From: Streptomyces flaveus
GTDB lineage: Bacteria > Actinomycetota > Actinomycetes > Streptomycetales > Streptomycetaceae
Reading direction: 5' to 3'
Length of the DNA stretch: 39,934 nt
NCBI RefSeq assembly: GCF_014647675.1
Contig: NZ_BMPQ01000024.1
Span: 37,148 to 77,081, forward strand
Part shown: positions 31,916 to 39,850 of the stretch, piece by piece
How the letters are laid out: the number at the start of each line of letters is the position of its first letter
Numbering within the stretch: position 1 is the stretch's first letter
The notes under the pieces: generated by a model
Told to the model about the DNA's origin: nothing
The model's input: the letters and a program-made list of their open reading frames with translations, nothing else
Database searches by the model: none
Made by a program: the position numbers and the translations under genes

Positions 31916-33402
31916 GGAAAAGGCGGTCCAACGCCCACAGGCACGTTGCAGCAGCTCCGGAGAACAAGCCGGTGGTGAGCCGGCGTTCCGCGCTGCTGAT
32001 GGGCGGCGCAGGAGGTGTCGCGATGGCCGGCGGCGGCGCGTGGCTGGGCCAGGTGGTGGCACAGCCCGCCGCCGCGCCGGCGGCCGCCGAGGGAGCCATC
32101 GGAGGCCTCACCACGCCTCCCCTCTACGCCCCCTCAGGGCGTCGCCCCAAGTACCGCCGGGCCACCTGGTCCCAGCAGTTCCAGGCCTCCCACGGCTGGA
32201 CTCCAGGGGGCGGGGGCACCGCGTCGGCCCAGGCGAACGACACGTCCGTCTTCGTACGCGGGACGCAGTCGGTCCGGGTCACCACCAACGGCACCGGCAA
32301 GCAGTCCTACGTCCGCAAGACCGGTATGGACGCGCTGAACCTGACCAACAAGATGATCAGGCTGGTCTTCCGGGTCGAGGAGGTGACCAACCTGTCGAAG
32401 CTCGTCTTCTACGCCGGCAGCGGTTCCCTCGCGAACCACTTCTCCTGGACGTTCCACGCACATTCCAAGACGGCGGCCAACTACGTCCAGTCCGGGGAGT
32501 GGGTGACGGTCCATCTGCAGTGGGCCGACGTCACCGGCGCGGCTGGAACGTACTCGCTCTCCGCCTCCGGCACACCGTCCACGAAGACCGGCTTCACCGA
32601 CCTGTCGTTCGCCTTGTACGACAACGCGGGCGGCCCGGTGACCTACCACCTCCAGGCCGTCGAACTGATACCGGACACCGCCTCGGTCTTCCCGAAGGGC
32701 GTCGTCTCCATCACCTTCGACGACTCCCACAAGTCGATCCACGACCTGGCCCGGCCGGTGATGGACCAGTTCGGCTTCCCGGGCACGGTCTACAACATCG
32801 CGGACGCGATCGGGACCGGCAGCTTCCTGAAGCTCGGCCAGATGCGCTCCATGCAGGACTTCTCGGGCTGGGAGATGGCGGGGCACTCGTACGCGAACGC
32901 CACCCACACCGCCAGCTACCCCAAGCTCACCGCGGAGCAGGCCGACGACGACTTCCGGAAGCTGCGCGAGTGGCTGGTGGGCAACGGCTTCTCCAGCGAG
33001 CACTTCGCCTACCCGCACGGGGCGTTCCAGAAGACGTCGGACGGCGTTCCGGTGGACCAGATCGCGGGCCGGCACTTCACCACGGCCCGGTCGATCATCT
33101 CCGAGACGATCGAGTCCTTCGCCCCGGCGATGCCGTACCGCCTCAAGGCGCTGACCGGCATCAACGACGGCACGGGCATCGGCGGTACGGCGCTGTCGAA
33201 GGTGACGGGCGAGGGCGGCCGGCTCGACCGCTGCGCGAACAGCGGTGACTGGCTCATCCTGTGCCTCCACAAGATCGTCGAGGGCGCTCCGGCGACCAGC
33301 ACGGAGATCGGCAAGGCCGGCCTCACCTCGCTGATGAAGGCGATCGACGACCGGGACATCCCGGTGCTCACCGTCGAGGAGGCGATGGCCCACTACAAGT
33401 GA
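31912..33402 (+). CDS. Tat-exported NodB-type polysaccharide deacetylase
   Basis: 496 residues. The twin-arginine signal SRRSALLMGG (23-32) precedes a hydrophobic stretch, so it should be exported folded. Residues about 75-255 form a beta-sandwich of unknown ligand. The NodB (CE4) domain starts near 263 with VSITFDDSHK (Asp270, Asp271). The metal-binding region is GHSYANATH with His325 and His332; the usual motif is HxxxH, so the second His is displaced. It would remove N-acetyl (or other acyl) groups from a surface polymer. The GTG at 31912 overlaps the stop of the GH16 gene. It ends at the shared terminator 33418-33449. Confidence 0.88.
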   Translation: MRKRRSNAHRHVAAAPENKPVVSRRSALLMGGAGGVAMAGGGAWLGQVVAQPAAAPAAAEGAIGGLTTPPLYAPSGRRPKYRRATWSQQFQASHGWTPGGGGTASAQANDTSVFVRGTQSVRVTTNGTGKQSYVRKTGMDALNLTNKMIRLVFRVEEVTNLSKLVFYAGSGSLANHFSWTFHAHSKTAANYVQSGEWVTVHLQWADVTGAAGTYSLSASGTPSTKTGFTDLSFALYDNAGGPVTYHLQAVELIPDTASVFPKGVVSITFDDSHKSIHDLARPVMDQFGFPGTVYNIADAIGTGSFLKLGQMRSMQDFSGWEMAGHSYANATHTASYPKLTAEQADDDFRKLREWLVGNGFSSEHFAYPHGAFQKTSDGVPVDQIAGRHFTTARSIISETIESFAPAMPYRLKALTGINDGTGIGGTALSKVTGEGGRLDRCANSGDWLILCLHKIVEGAPATSTEIGKAGLTSLMKAIDDRDIPVLTVEEAMAHYK

Positions 33403-33417
33403 GGCCCGCCGACGAGA

Positions 33418-33449
33418 AGAGGGGCGACCGTACGTACGGTCGCCCCTCT
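33418..33449. terminator. perfect 32-base palindromic bidirectional terminator
   Basis: AGAGGGGCGACCGTAC followed directly by its exact reverse complement forms a 16-bp stem. It lies between the convergent deacetylase (stop 33402) and glycosyltransferase (stop 33465) genes, with CTTTGCTTT on the plus side. Confidence 0.88.
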
Positions 33450-33464
33450 CTTTGCTTTGCGTGC

Positions 33465-35210
33465 CTACCAACCCTGGCCGTGCCCCTGACCGTTGCCCTG
33501 GCCATTCCCCTGCTGCCAGGACGGGTCCACGTATCCGCCCTGGTGCTGACCCTGGCGCTGGGGGTCGTAGCCCTGCTGGTACGGGTCGTGCTGTCCGCCG
33601 CCCTGCCACTGCTGCTGTCCTGCCGGTCCCGGCGTCCCCCAGGTCACGGGCTGCTGGGGAAGGTGCGCGTGCTGCTCGTCGTAACCGGGCAGCGGCTGCG
33701 GCTGGATGGGGATGGCACCGGCCGGCCTGGTGCGCAGGGCCACGCCTTCGAGGCGCATCAACTGCAGCGTCTCGCCGACCTTGGGGTCGGAGTACGGGTC
33801 CTCCTCCTCCCAGATCTCCGTCACGTCTGCCTCGTGGTCCCCCGCCACCGACACCTCTACGCCGCCCTGCCGGGTGCCCCAGCTGCCCTTGTGCAGGGTG
33901 ACGAGGGCGTAGAACCGCAGCGGGGTCAGCAGCGTCAGCTGGATCACGCCGTAGATCGGCGCGAGCAGGAACATGCCAAAGCGCTTGATGAAGCCCATTC
34001 CCCGGCGTGGGAAGTCCAGGTACCGCACATTGCGGAGGTACCCCATGAGCACCATGAAGATGAGGTAGTCGCCGATGTGGTTGACGAACCGGTCCGGATG
34101 GATGATGGGCAGGATGACCATCGAGTAGAACATCGCCGAGCCGAAGACCAGCCACAGCGCGAGTTCCATGCAGGTCAGCCAGAACGCGGGCCGGTACTTC
34201 TTCTGGTTCCGGAAGGCCCACAGGGACTCGCGGAAGAAGGACTTGTTCCAGCGGACCTGCTGGCGCAGGAAGTGCGGCAGCTTCTCCGGCACGGCCGTGT
34301 AGCCGACGGCGGTCTCCTGGAAGACCACCTTGCCCTCCATCAGGCAGTAGTTGGTCATTCGCCGGTCGTCGCCGAAGACGGCCGGCTTGCCCAGGAACTG
34401 CTGGTTGAGGAAGTCCGGGAGGTACCTGCGGACCAGCGTCCCCCGGTACACCGACAGCGCTCCACAGCAGCAGAGCACGGACTTCAGACGCGAGTACGCG
34501 GCCCGCTCGAACAGGAAGGAGTTCCCGTACCGCAGGTCCTGAAGTCGCGTGAAGATGTTGCTGTCGTGGTTGAGGGCCAGCACCATCCCGGTGGCGGCCA
34601 TGATGCTCTCGTCGGCCATCGGGAGGAGCAGCTCACGGACAGTGTCCCGGGAGAGGATGGTGTCCGAGTCCACGCACAGGAAGAGGTCCGTGTACGGTGC
34701 CGCCTCGAACCCGAGGGCGAGCGCCTCACGCTTGCCCTTGTTCACCGGCTGCACGCTGACCGTGTACTTCACACCGCGGGCCTCGAACTCGCGGCGCATC
34801 TTCTTCGCCGCCCTGATGCCGCCGGCGTCGGCACTGGCGTCGTCGATGATGTGGATCTCGTTGGGGAGCCGGCTCTGCGCGAGGAGACTGCGCATGCCCT
34901 GCTCGAACATCACCGGGTCCTCGTTGTAGATCGGGATGACCGCGGTGACCCAGGCGTTCTCCAGGTACTCCAGTTCCTCCCGCCCCGCCTTGGCCGGACG
35001 GTAGAAGAGCGCCCCGAACATCTTGAGAGCCAGGAGCCCCAGGGCACCCATCGAGTACAGGTGCAGCGAACCGGCGTCGAGCCGGGTGACGATCAGCGCC
35101 GCAAGGCCCAGGAAGACGACGTACGAGACCTTCAGGTGCCTGCGCTTGCGGTGTCCTCGACGGCCGCCGGAATCGACGGCGCCGGGTATGTACGTATCCT
35201 CAGCGCTCAC
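33465..35210 (-). CDS. GT2 processive glycosyltransferase, hyaluronan-synthase-like
   Basis: 581-residue integral membrane synthase. Two helices (about 29-68) precede a cytosolic GT2 domain with nucleotide-binding PIYNED (93-98), DSD metal site (181-183), CCGALSVYR (249-256), GDDRRMTNY (280-288) and QQVRW (317-321) running into NKSFFRES. The last three match streptococcal HasA segments as I recall them (GDDRxLTNY, QQNRWNKSFFRES), and fit HAS and NodC better than cellulose synthases. Four or more helices follow, then residues about 505-581 form a Gln/Gly/Pro/His-rich low-complexity tail not expected in HasA. The start is GTG 35210, overlapping the dehydrogenase stop (GTGA). It probably polymerises and exports an aminosugar/uronic-acid glycan; the exact sugars are inferred. 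Confidence 0.9.
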   Translation of the reverse strand: MSAEDTYIPGAVDSGGRRGHRKRRHLKVSYVVFLGLAALIVTRLDAGSLHLYSMGALGLLALKMFGALFYRPAKAGREELEYLENAWVTAVIPIYNEDPVMFEQGMRSLLAQSRLPNEIHIIDDASADAGGIRAAKKMRREFEARGVKYTVSVQPVNKGKREALALGFEAAPYTDLFLCVDSDTILSRDTVRELLLPMADESIMAATGMVLALNHDSNIFTRLQDLRYGNSFLFERAAYSRLKSVLCCCGALSVYRGTLVRRYLPDFLNQQFLGKPAVFGDDRRMTNYCLMEGKVVFQETAVGYTAVPEKLPHFLRQQVRWNKSFFRESLWAFRNQKKYRPAFWLTCMELALWLVFGSAMFYSMVILPIIHPDRFVNHIGDYLIFMVLMGYLRNVRYLDFPRRGMGFIKRFGMFLLAPIYGVIQLTLLTPLRFYALVTLHKGSWGTRQGGVEVSVAGDHEADVTEIWEEEDPYSDPKVGETLQLMRLEGVALRTRPAGAIPIQPQPLPGYDEQHAHLPQQPVTWGTPGPAGQQQWQGGGQHDPYQQGYDPQRQGQHQGGYVDPSWQQGNGQGNGQGHGQGW

Positions 35211-36478
35211 AGCTTGACCACCCGGGGGTGGTCGGCGGACTTGCCTCGGGTGTCGAAGAGCGCCCGGGCGCGGTCGGCCAGCAGGCCGAGGTCGATCTCG
35301 CGGTGGGACTGGAGCAGGACGGTGAGGTCCGCGGACTCGGCCGCGGCCAGGTAGTCGTCGGTCCGCTCGACCGGCACTCCGTCGACCGCCCAGTCGGTGA
35401 CACGCGGGTCGAAGTAGACGAGTTCGGCGCCCCGCGCGCGGAGGTTGGCGGCCACCGCGCGGGCAGGGCTCTCCCGCTGGTCGGAGATGTCGGCCTTGTA
35501 GGTGACGCCGAGCAGCAGGATCCGGGAACCGCGGACCGCCTTGCCCTGGTCGTTCAGCAGGTCGGCCGCCCGGTTCACCACGTGTACGGGCATGCGCTGG
35601 TTGATCTCCTGGGCCAGCTCCACGAAGCGGAACGGGATGCCCAGCGAACGGACCTTGTACGAAAGGTAGTTGGGGTCGATGGGTATGCAGTGGCCGCCCA
35701 CGCCCGGGCCGGGGTAGAAGGGGGCGAACCCGAACGGCTTGGTGGCGGCGCAGCGGATCGCGTCCCACAGGTCGACGCCGATCTCACGGCAGAACATCGA
35801 CATCTCGTTGACGAGGGCGATGTTCACATGGCGGTAGGTGTTCTCCAGCAGCTTGGCCATCTCGGCCTCGCGCGTACCCTTCGCCTCGACTACGCGCGTC
35901 ACGAAGCGCTCGTAGAGGGTGCGGGCGGCCTTGGTGCAGTCCGCCGTGACGCCGCCGACCACCTTGGGCGTGTTCTCCAGACCGAAGGCGGAGTTGCCCG
36001 GGTCGATACGCTCCGGGGAGAAGGCCAGGTGGAAGTCCTCACCGACGCGCAGACCGCCGGCCTCCAGACGAGGTCGTACGACCTCGTCGGTGGTTCCCGG
36101 GTAGGTCGTCGACTCCAGCACGACGAGGGTGCCAGGAACGAGGTTCGCCGCGATGTCCTCGACCGCGGAGTGCACCGCGCCGAGGTCGGGCGAGCCGTGG
36201 TTGGTGAGCGGGGTCGGTACGCAGATGACGACCGCGGCCGCGTCGGCGATGACCTCGGCCCGGTCGACCGCCGTGAAGCCCTGCTCCAGCATCGCTCCGA
36301 CCTCGGCGTCGGTGATGTCGTCCACATGCGAGCGGCCGGAGTTCAGAGCGTCGACGACCCGTCGGCTGCGGTCGAGCCCGACCACTTTCAGTCCAGCCGC
36401 CGAGGCGGAACGGGCCAGAGGCAGTCCCACGTAACCGAGTCCCACAACAACAAGATCCACAGCGGAGGTTCTGCTCAC
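35207..36478 (-). CDS. nucleotide-sugar 6-dehydrogenase, UDP-HexNAc-dehydrogenase type
   Basis: 423 residues. It performs a two-step NAD-dependent oxidation of a UDP-sugar to its uronic acid. The Rossmann motif GLGYVG is at about 13-18. The catalytic segment is GPGVGGHCIPIDPNYL with Cys264. GGHCIPIDP is typical of WbpA/TviB/WecC enzymes acting on UDP-GlcNAc or UDP-ManNAc; UDP-glucose dehydrogenases usually read GGSCxPKD or similar. The start chosen is GTG 36478 with GGGGA eight bases upstream; an in-frame TTG 36493 is less likely. It is coupled to the GT2 synthase and therefore supplies its uronic-acid donor. Confidence 0.9.
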   Translation of the reverse strand: MSRTSAVDLVVVGLGYVGLPLARSASAAGLKVVGLDRSRRVVDALNSGRSHVDDITDAEVGAMLEQGFTAVDRAEVIADAAAVVICVPTPLTNHGSPDLGAVHSAVEDIAANLVPGTLVVLESTTYPGTTDEVVRPRLEAGGLRVGEDFHLAFSPERIDPGNSAFGLENTPKVVGGVTADCTKAARTLYERFVTRVVEAKGTREAEMAKLLENTYRHVNIALVNEMSMFCREIGVDLWDAIRCAATKPFGFAPFYPGPGVGGHCIPIDPNYLSYKVRSLGIPFRFVELAQEINQRMPVHVVNRAADLLNDQGKAVRGSRILLLGVTYKADISDQRESPARAVAANLRARGAELVYFDPRVTDWAVDGVPVERTDDYLAAAESADLTVLLQSHREIDLGLLADRARALFDTRGKSADHPRVVKL

Positions 36479-36691
36479 GACACCATTCCCCAACCCCGTT
36501 GCACCGGTTACAGCCGTATGAAGACGATTTTTCGGTTACCGGTGGCCAGTTCGAACAAGAGTGAGGATGCTAACAAGAACTTCACATCTCAAACATGGAT
36601 TCCACAGTGCCTCTTCTCACTCAGCCGTGCGTACAACCCTGCGCCTGCCTCAGATGTCTCACGTCATCCCAGGCTTCCTGAACGAGTCCTT
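36479..36691. other. A+T-rich intergenic promoter region
   Basis: This 213-bp stretch is clearly less G+C-rich than its surroundings, most strongly between 36500 and 36620. It lies upstream of the dehydrogenase-synthase operon on the minus strand. A TAGCAT -10-like hexamer is present on the minus strand (near 36575) but no well-spaced -35. Two ACCGGT-containing blocks flank 36500-36545. No gene is seen. Confidence 0.35.
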
Positions 36692-37723
36692 TCAGACCTT
36701 CTGCCAGGCCGTCAGCGCCAGACCCGGCTCGTCCTTCCTGCGGGTCGTCAGCAGTTCCCCGGTGCCTTGCTGGAGCGTGGCCGCCACGAGGTCGCCCTGA
36801 TGGTCCTTGCTCAGCGACACCTGGGTGTCCGGGGGGAGTTGGGGGCCCGACTCGGTCCACCAGGCGCCCGCGGACTCCTGCTCGGTCGGGTACGCGGCGA
36901 AGGCGACCCGGCCGCTTCTGGAGCGCTGGGCGAGGAGCGTGCAGTCGACGCCGTCGAGGGTGAAGCGGATGGCGGAGACGGGCCCGGGGCCTGCGCAGGG
37001 CAGGAGCGCGGCGGGCTCGGCGCCGGGGCGCCAGGCGCACAGGGTGTCCGACTCGTCCGTGAAGAAGAGGGTCACGTGCTCTTCGGAGGTGGCGAGGGCG
37101 CGCAGCGTGCCAGGGCGGGCCGCCGCCTTCAGCGGCTCGTCGTCGAGCGCGGGTATGTGGCCGGGACCCGCCTGCGTCCAGCGCAGGATCCCTTCCGGCG
37201 AGGTCGCGTACAGCTCGACGCGGCCCGACAACCTTGTCACGGCGGCCAGTTCGCCCTCCACCTCGCGGCCCTTCAGGTCACGCCAGGGGCCCCAGCCGCC
37301 GCGTTCCTTCTGGCCGCGCATGCTGACGCCGCCCCCCGCGTTGGGCACGAAGACATGGGCGCGGCCCTCCGCGTCGACCGCGACGGCCGGAACGCCGGTC
37401 TGCGCACCCGCCTTGTTGGGGTGCCCGAGCCGGTTCCAGTCGAGCGCGGCGAGATGCGGGCGGAAGTGCGTGGTGTGGACGAGTCCCGCCTCCTGCGGGC
37501 CGGTGGGACGCCAGGCCACCAAGTGGGCGTAACCATCGGTTCCCTGACCCACGGCGAGCACGGGATGCAGACGCTGGTCGCCGCCCACCGTACGGGGCGC
37601 GATCCACGAACCACCCGGAGTTCGCTGAGCCCAGCACCACACCGCCTCGTCCCGCGGAGCGTAGGCGCTGAGCCGGCCGTCCCGGCCGCGTATGAGCCAG
37701 GAACCGTTCACTGTACGGACCAT
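36692..37723 (-). CDS. lectin-like beta-propeller protein, function unknown
   Basis: 343 residues built of repeating units of about 45 residues with recurring D-x-x-G/E-x-h-x-h-h patterns (AVAVDAEGRAHVFVPNAGGG, VELYATSPEGILRWTQAG, VTLFFTDESDTLCAWRPGAE). This resembles PLL-like or tachylectin-like propellers, which bind sugars. There is no signal peptide or membrane span. The start is ATG 37723 with GGGGGAG five bases upstream; GTG 37729 would abut that site. It lies 213 bp upstream of the dehydrogenase-synthase operon on the same strand. A role in sensing or binding the locus product is speculative. Confidence 0.75.
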   Translation of the reverse strand: MVRTVNGSWLIRGRDGRLSAYAPRDEAVWCWAQRTPGGSWIAPRTVGGDQRLHPVLAVGQGTDGYAHLVAWRPTGPQEAGLVHTTHFRPHLAALDWNRLGHPNKAGAQTGVPAVAVDAEGRAHVFVPNAGGGVSMRGQKERGGWGPWRDLKGREVEGELAAVTRLSGRVELYATSPEGILRWTQAGPGHIPALDDEPLKAAARPGTLRALATSEEHVTLFFTDESDTLCAWRPGAEPAALLPCAGPGPVSAIRFTLDGVDCTLLAQRSRSGRVAFAAYPTEQESAGAWWTESGPQLPPDTQVSLSKDHQGDLVAATLQQGTGELLTTRRKDEPGLALTAWQKV

Positions 37724-37751
37724 CGACACTCCCCCACTCTAGTCGGGCCCG

Positions 37752-37912
37752 CTAAGCGGTCTCGGGGAGGTGGGGTGCGTTATCGCCCTCGTACTGGACG
37801 TACTTGGGTGATGCGGCAGTGCGGCGAGGTGCCCTGCCTGGGGGTACCTCCCACGCCCTTAAGGCAGTGGGGGAGGCGCGGGTGCGTGCCTCATCTCCCC
37901 GAGACCGCTTAG
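37752..37912. repeat. long inverted repeat with nested hairpin
   Basis: CTAAGCGGTCTCGGGGAG (37752-37769) recurs as its exact reverse complement at 37895-37912, and partial similarity continues inward for about 12 more bases. Between the arms lies a second hairpin, CCTCCCAC...GTGGGGGAGG (37847-37876), centred on CCTTAAGG. The inner unit resembles short dispersed hairpins that I recall between Streptomyces genes (GGTACCTCCC...GGGGGAGG). The element fills almost all of the gap between two divergent genes. It contains no open frame of its own. Confidence 0.7.
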
Positions 37913-37937
37913 GACCGCCCCGTGCGACCCTGGCCTC

Positions 37938-38312
37938 ATGAGCGCCCCTCTCCTCATGATCGTCGACGCCGCCAACGTGGTCGGTTCGGTTCCCGACGGC
38001 TGGTGGCGGGACCGCCGTGGGGCGGCGGAGCGGCTACGGGACACGCTGGTGCCGTACGCCGACGATGGGGTGCCCGGCTTCCCGGGGCCCCTTGAGGTGG
38101 TGCTCGTGGTCGAGGGAGCCGCCCGCGGGGTGTCATCGGTTTCGGGCGTGCGGGTCGACTCGGCGCCCGGCAGCGGCGACGACCGCATCGTGGAGCTGGC
38201 CGCCGAGGCCGCGGGGCGCCGTTGTCTGGTGGTCACGGCCGACCGCGAACTGCGGGGCAGGGTGGGCGCGTTGGGGGCGGAGGTCACCGGACCGCGAACC
38301 GTCCGCCCCTGA
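37938..38312 (+). CDS. small NYN/YacP-type predicted ribonuclease
   Basis: 124 residues with the PIN-like NYN fold. Acidic and polar residues expected at the metal site are IVDAANVVG (Asp10, Asn13), GSGDDRIVELA (Asp81, Asp82) and VVTADREL (Asp102). Such proteins are predicted RNA endonucleases. The ATG at 37938 has no ribosome site; GACCCT ends six bases before it, which fits a leaderless transcript. It converges on the permease gene with an 11-base gap. The specific target is unknown. Confidence 0.8.
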   Translation: MSAPLLMIVDAANVVGSVPDGWWRDRRGAAERLRDTLVPYADDGVPGFPGPLEVVLVVEGAARGVSSVSGVRVDSAPGSGDDRIVELAAEAAGRRCLVVTADRELRGRVGALGAEVTGPRTVRP

Positions 38313-38323
38313 ACGCAACGTGC

Positions 38324-39850
38324 CTACGGAGTCTCGCCGTTCGGCGGCGGCTTGAGCACGTCGTCGACCGTGGTCTCACTGCGCTTGCCGAGGAGACTGT
38401 GTGTGCGGCCGTAGAGGAAGTACACGAGGAAGCCGGCCGCCATCCAGATGCCGAAGCGGATCCAGGTCTCGGCGGGCAGGTTCAGCATCAGCCACAGCGA
38501 GGCGCACACCGACAGGATCGGGATGAACGGCACCCACGGGGTGCGGAAGGCCCGGTGCAGGTCGGGGCGCGTCCTGCGGAGGATGAGCACGCCGATCGCG
38601 ACGACCACGAAGGCGAAGAGAGTGCCGATGTTCACCAACGCGGCGAGTTCGTTCAGGGGCGTGAAGCCCGCGAGGATCGCGATGACCACGCCGAGCAGGA
38701 TGGTGGGCCGGTGCGGGGTCCTGAACCGGGGATGGACGTGGGAGAAGAAGCGGGGCAGCAGTCCGTCGCGGCTCATCGCGAAGAAGACACGGGTCTGGCC
38801 CAGGAGAAGGATCATGCAGACCGTCGTCAGGCCGACCGCCGCGCCGAAGCTGATGAAGCCCGCGTACCAGGGGTGCCCGGTGGCCTTGAAGGCGTCGGCG
38901 AGCGGGGCGTCGACGGACAGTTCGCTGTAGTGCTGCATGCCGGTCACGACGATCGACACGGCGACGTACAGAGCCGTACAGATGACGAGGGAGCCGAGGA
39001 TGCCGCGCGGCATGTCGCGCTGCGGGTTCCTGGTCTCCTCGGCGGCCGTGGCCACGACGTCGAAGCCGATGAAGGCGAAGAAGACGACGGAGGCGGCGGT
39101 GAAGATGCCCATCACGCCGAAGTTGGAGGGCGCCCAGCCGAAGATGAGTTGGATCAGCGGGGCTTGGAGGCTCTCACCCGGCGGCACGTCCTGTGCCTTC
39201 GGGATGAACGGGTCGTAGTTCTCGCCCTTGATGAAGAAGGCGCCCGCGATGATCACGACGAGGACGACCGTCACCTTGATGGCGACGACGAGCGAGGTGA
39301 TCCGCGCGGAGAGCTTCATGCCGAGGACGAGGATGGCGGTGAGCGCCAGGACGAGGGCGGCGGCGAGGATGTCGAAGCCGAAGCCGTCGGCGCCCTCTCT
39401 GCTGCCCAGCGCCGCGGGCAACTCCCAGCCCGCGTTGCCCATGAGCGACTGGATGTAGCCGGACCAGCCGACAGCGACCACCGCCGTGCCGAGTGCGAAC
39501 TCCAGGACCAGGTCCCAGCCGATGATCCAGGCGGGCAGTTCCCCGAGGGAGGCGTACGAGAAGGTGTAGGCGGAGCCGGCCACCGGGACCGTGGAGGCGA
39601 ACTCCGCGTAACAGAGCGCGGCGAGCGCGCAGACGACGCCGGCCGCGGCGAAGGCCAGGGCGACGGAGGGGCCGGCGTTGTTCTTGGCCACCGTGCCGGT
39701 AAGGACGAAGATGCCGGTGCCGATGATGACACCGACGCCGAAGACGGTCAGATCCAGCGCGGACAGGGACTTCTTGAGCGCGTGCTCCGGCTCCTCGGTA
39801 TCGAGGATGGACTGCTCGACCTTCTTGGTCCTGAAGAGTGTGCTGCTCAC
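38324..39850 (-). CDS. APC-superfamily amino acid permease (CAT/YfnA-like)
   Basis: 508 residues with 12 or more predicted membrane helices, an inner-membrane amino-acid transporter of the cationic-amino-acid branch. Typical signatures are FGVGVIIGTGIFVLTGTVAK in helix 1, CYAEFASTVPVAGSAYTFSY in helix 3 and FFAFIGFDVVATAAEETRNP in helix 6. The start is GTG 39850, with GGGAGG seven bases upstream. The remaining 39851-39934 should be its promoter region; no clear hexamers are seen. The substrate cannot be fixed from sequence. Confidence 0.92.
   Translation of the reverse strand: MSSTLFRTKKVEQSILDTEEPEHALKKSLSALDLTVFGVGVIIGTGIFVLTGTVAKNNAGPSVALAFAAAGVVCALAALCYAEFASTVPVAGSAYTFSYASLGELPAWIIGWDLVLEFALGTAVVAVGWSGYIQSLMGNAGWELPAALGSREGADGFGFDILAAALVLALTAILVLGMKLSARITSLVVAIKVTVVLVVIIAGAFFIKGENYDPFIPKAQDVPPGESLQAPLIQLIFGWAPSNFGVMGIFTAASVVFFAFIGFDVVATAAEETRNPQRDMPRGILGSLVICTALYVAVSIVVTGMQHYSELSVDAPLADAFKATGHPWYAGFISFGAAVGLTTVCMILLLGQTRVFFAMSRDGLLPRFFSHVHPRFRTPHRPTILLGVVIAILAGFTPLNELAALVNIGTLFAFVVVAIGVLILRRTRPDLHRAFRTPWVPFIPILSVCASLWLMLNLPAETWIRFGIWMAAGFLVYFLYGRTHSLLGKRSETTVDDVLKPPPNGETP

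Noticed and set aside
35228..37912. 894-codon plus-strand open frame across the dehydrogenase and propeller genes
   Set aside because: Runs antisense to two supported genes and through an A+T-rich intergenic region; no family features.
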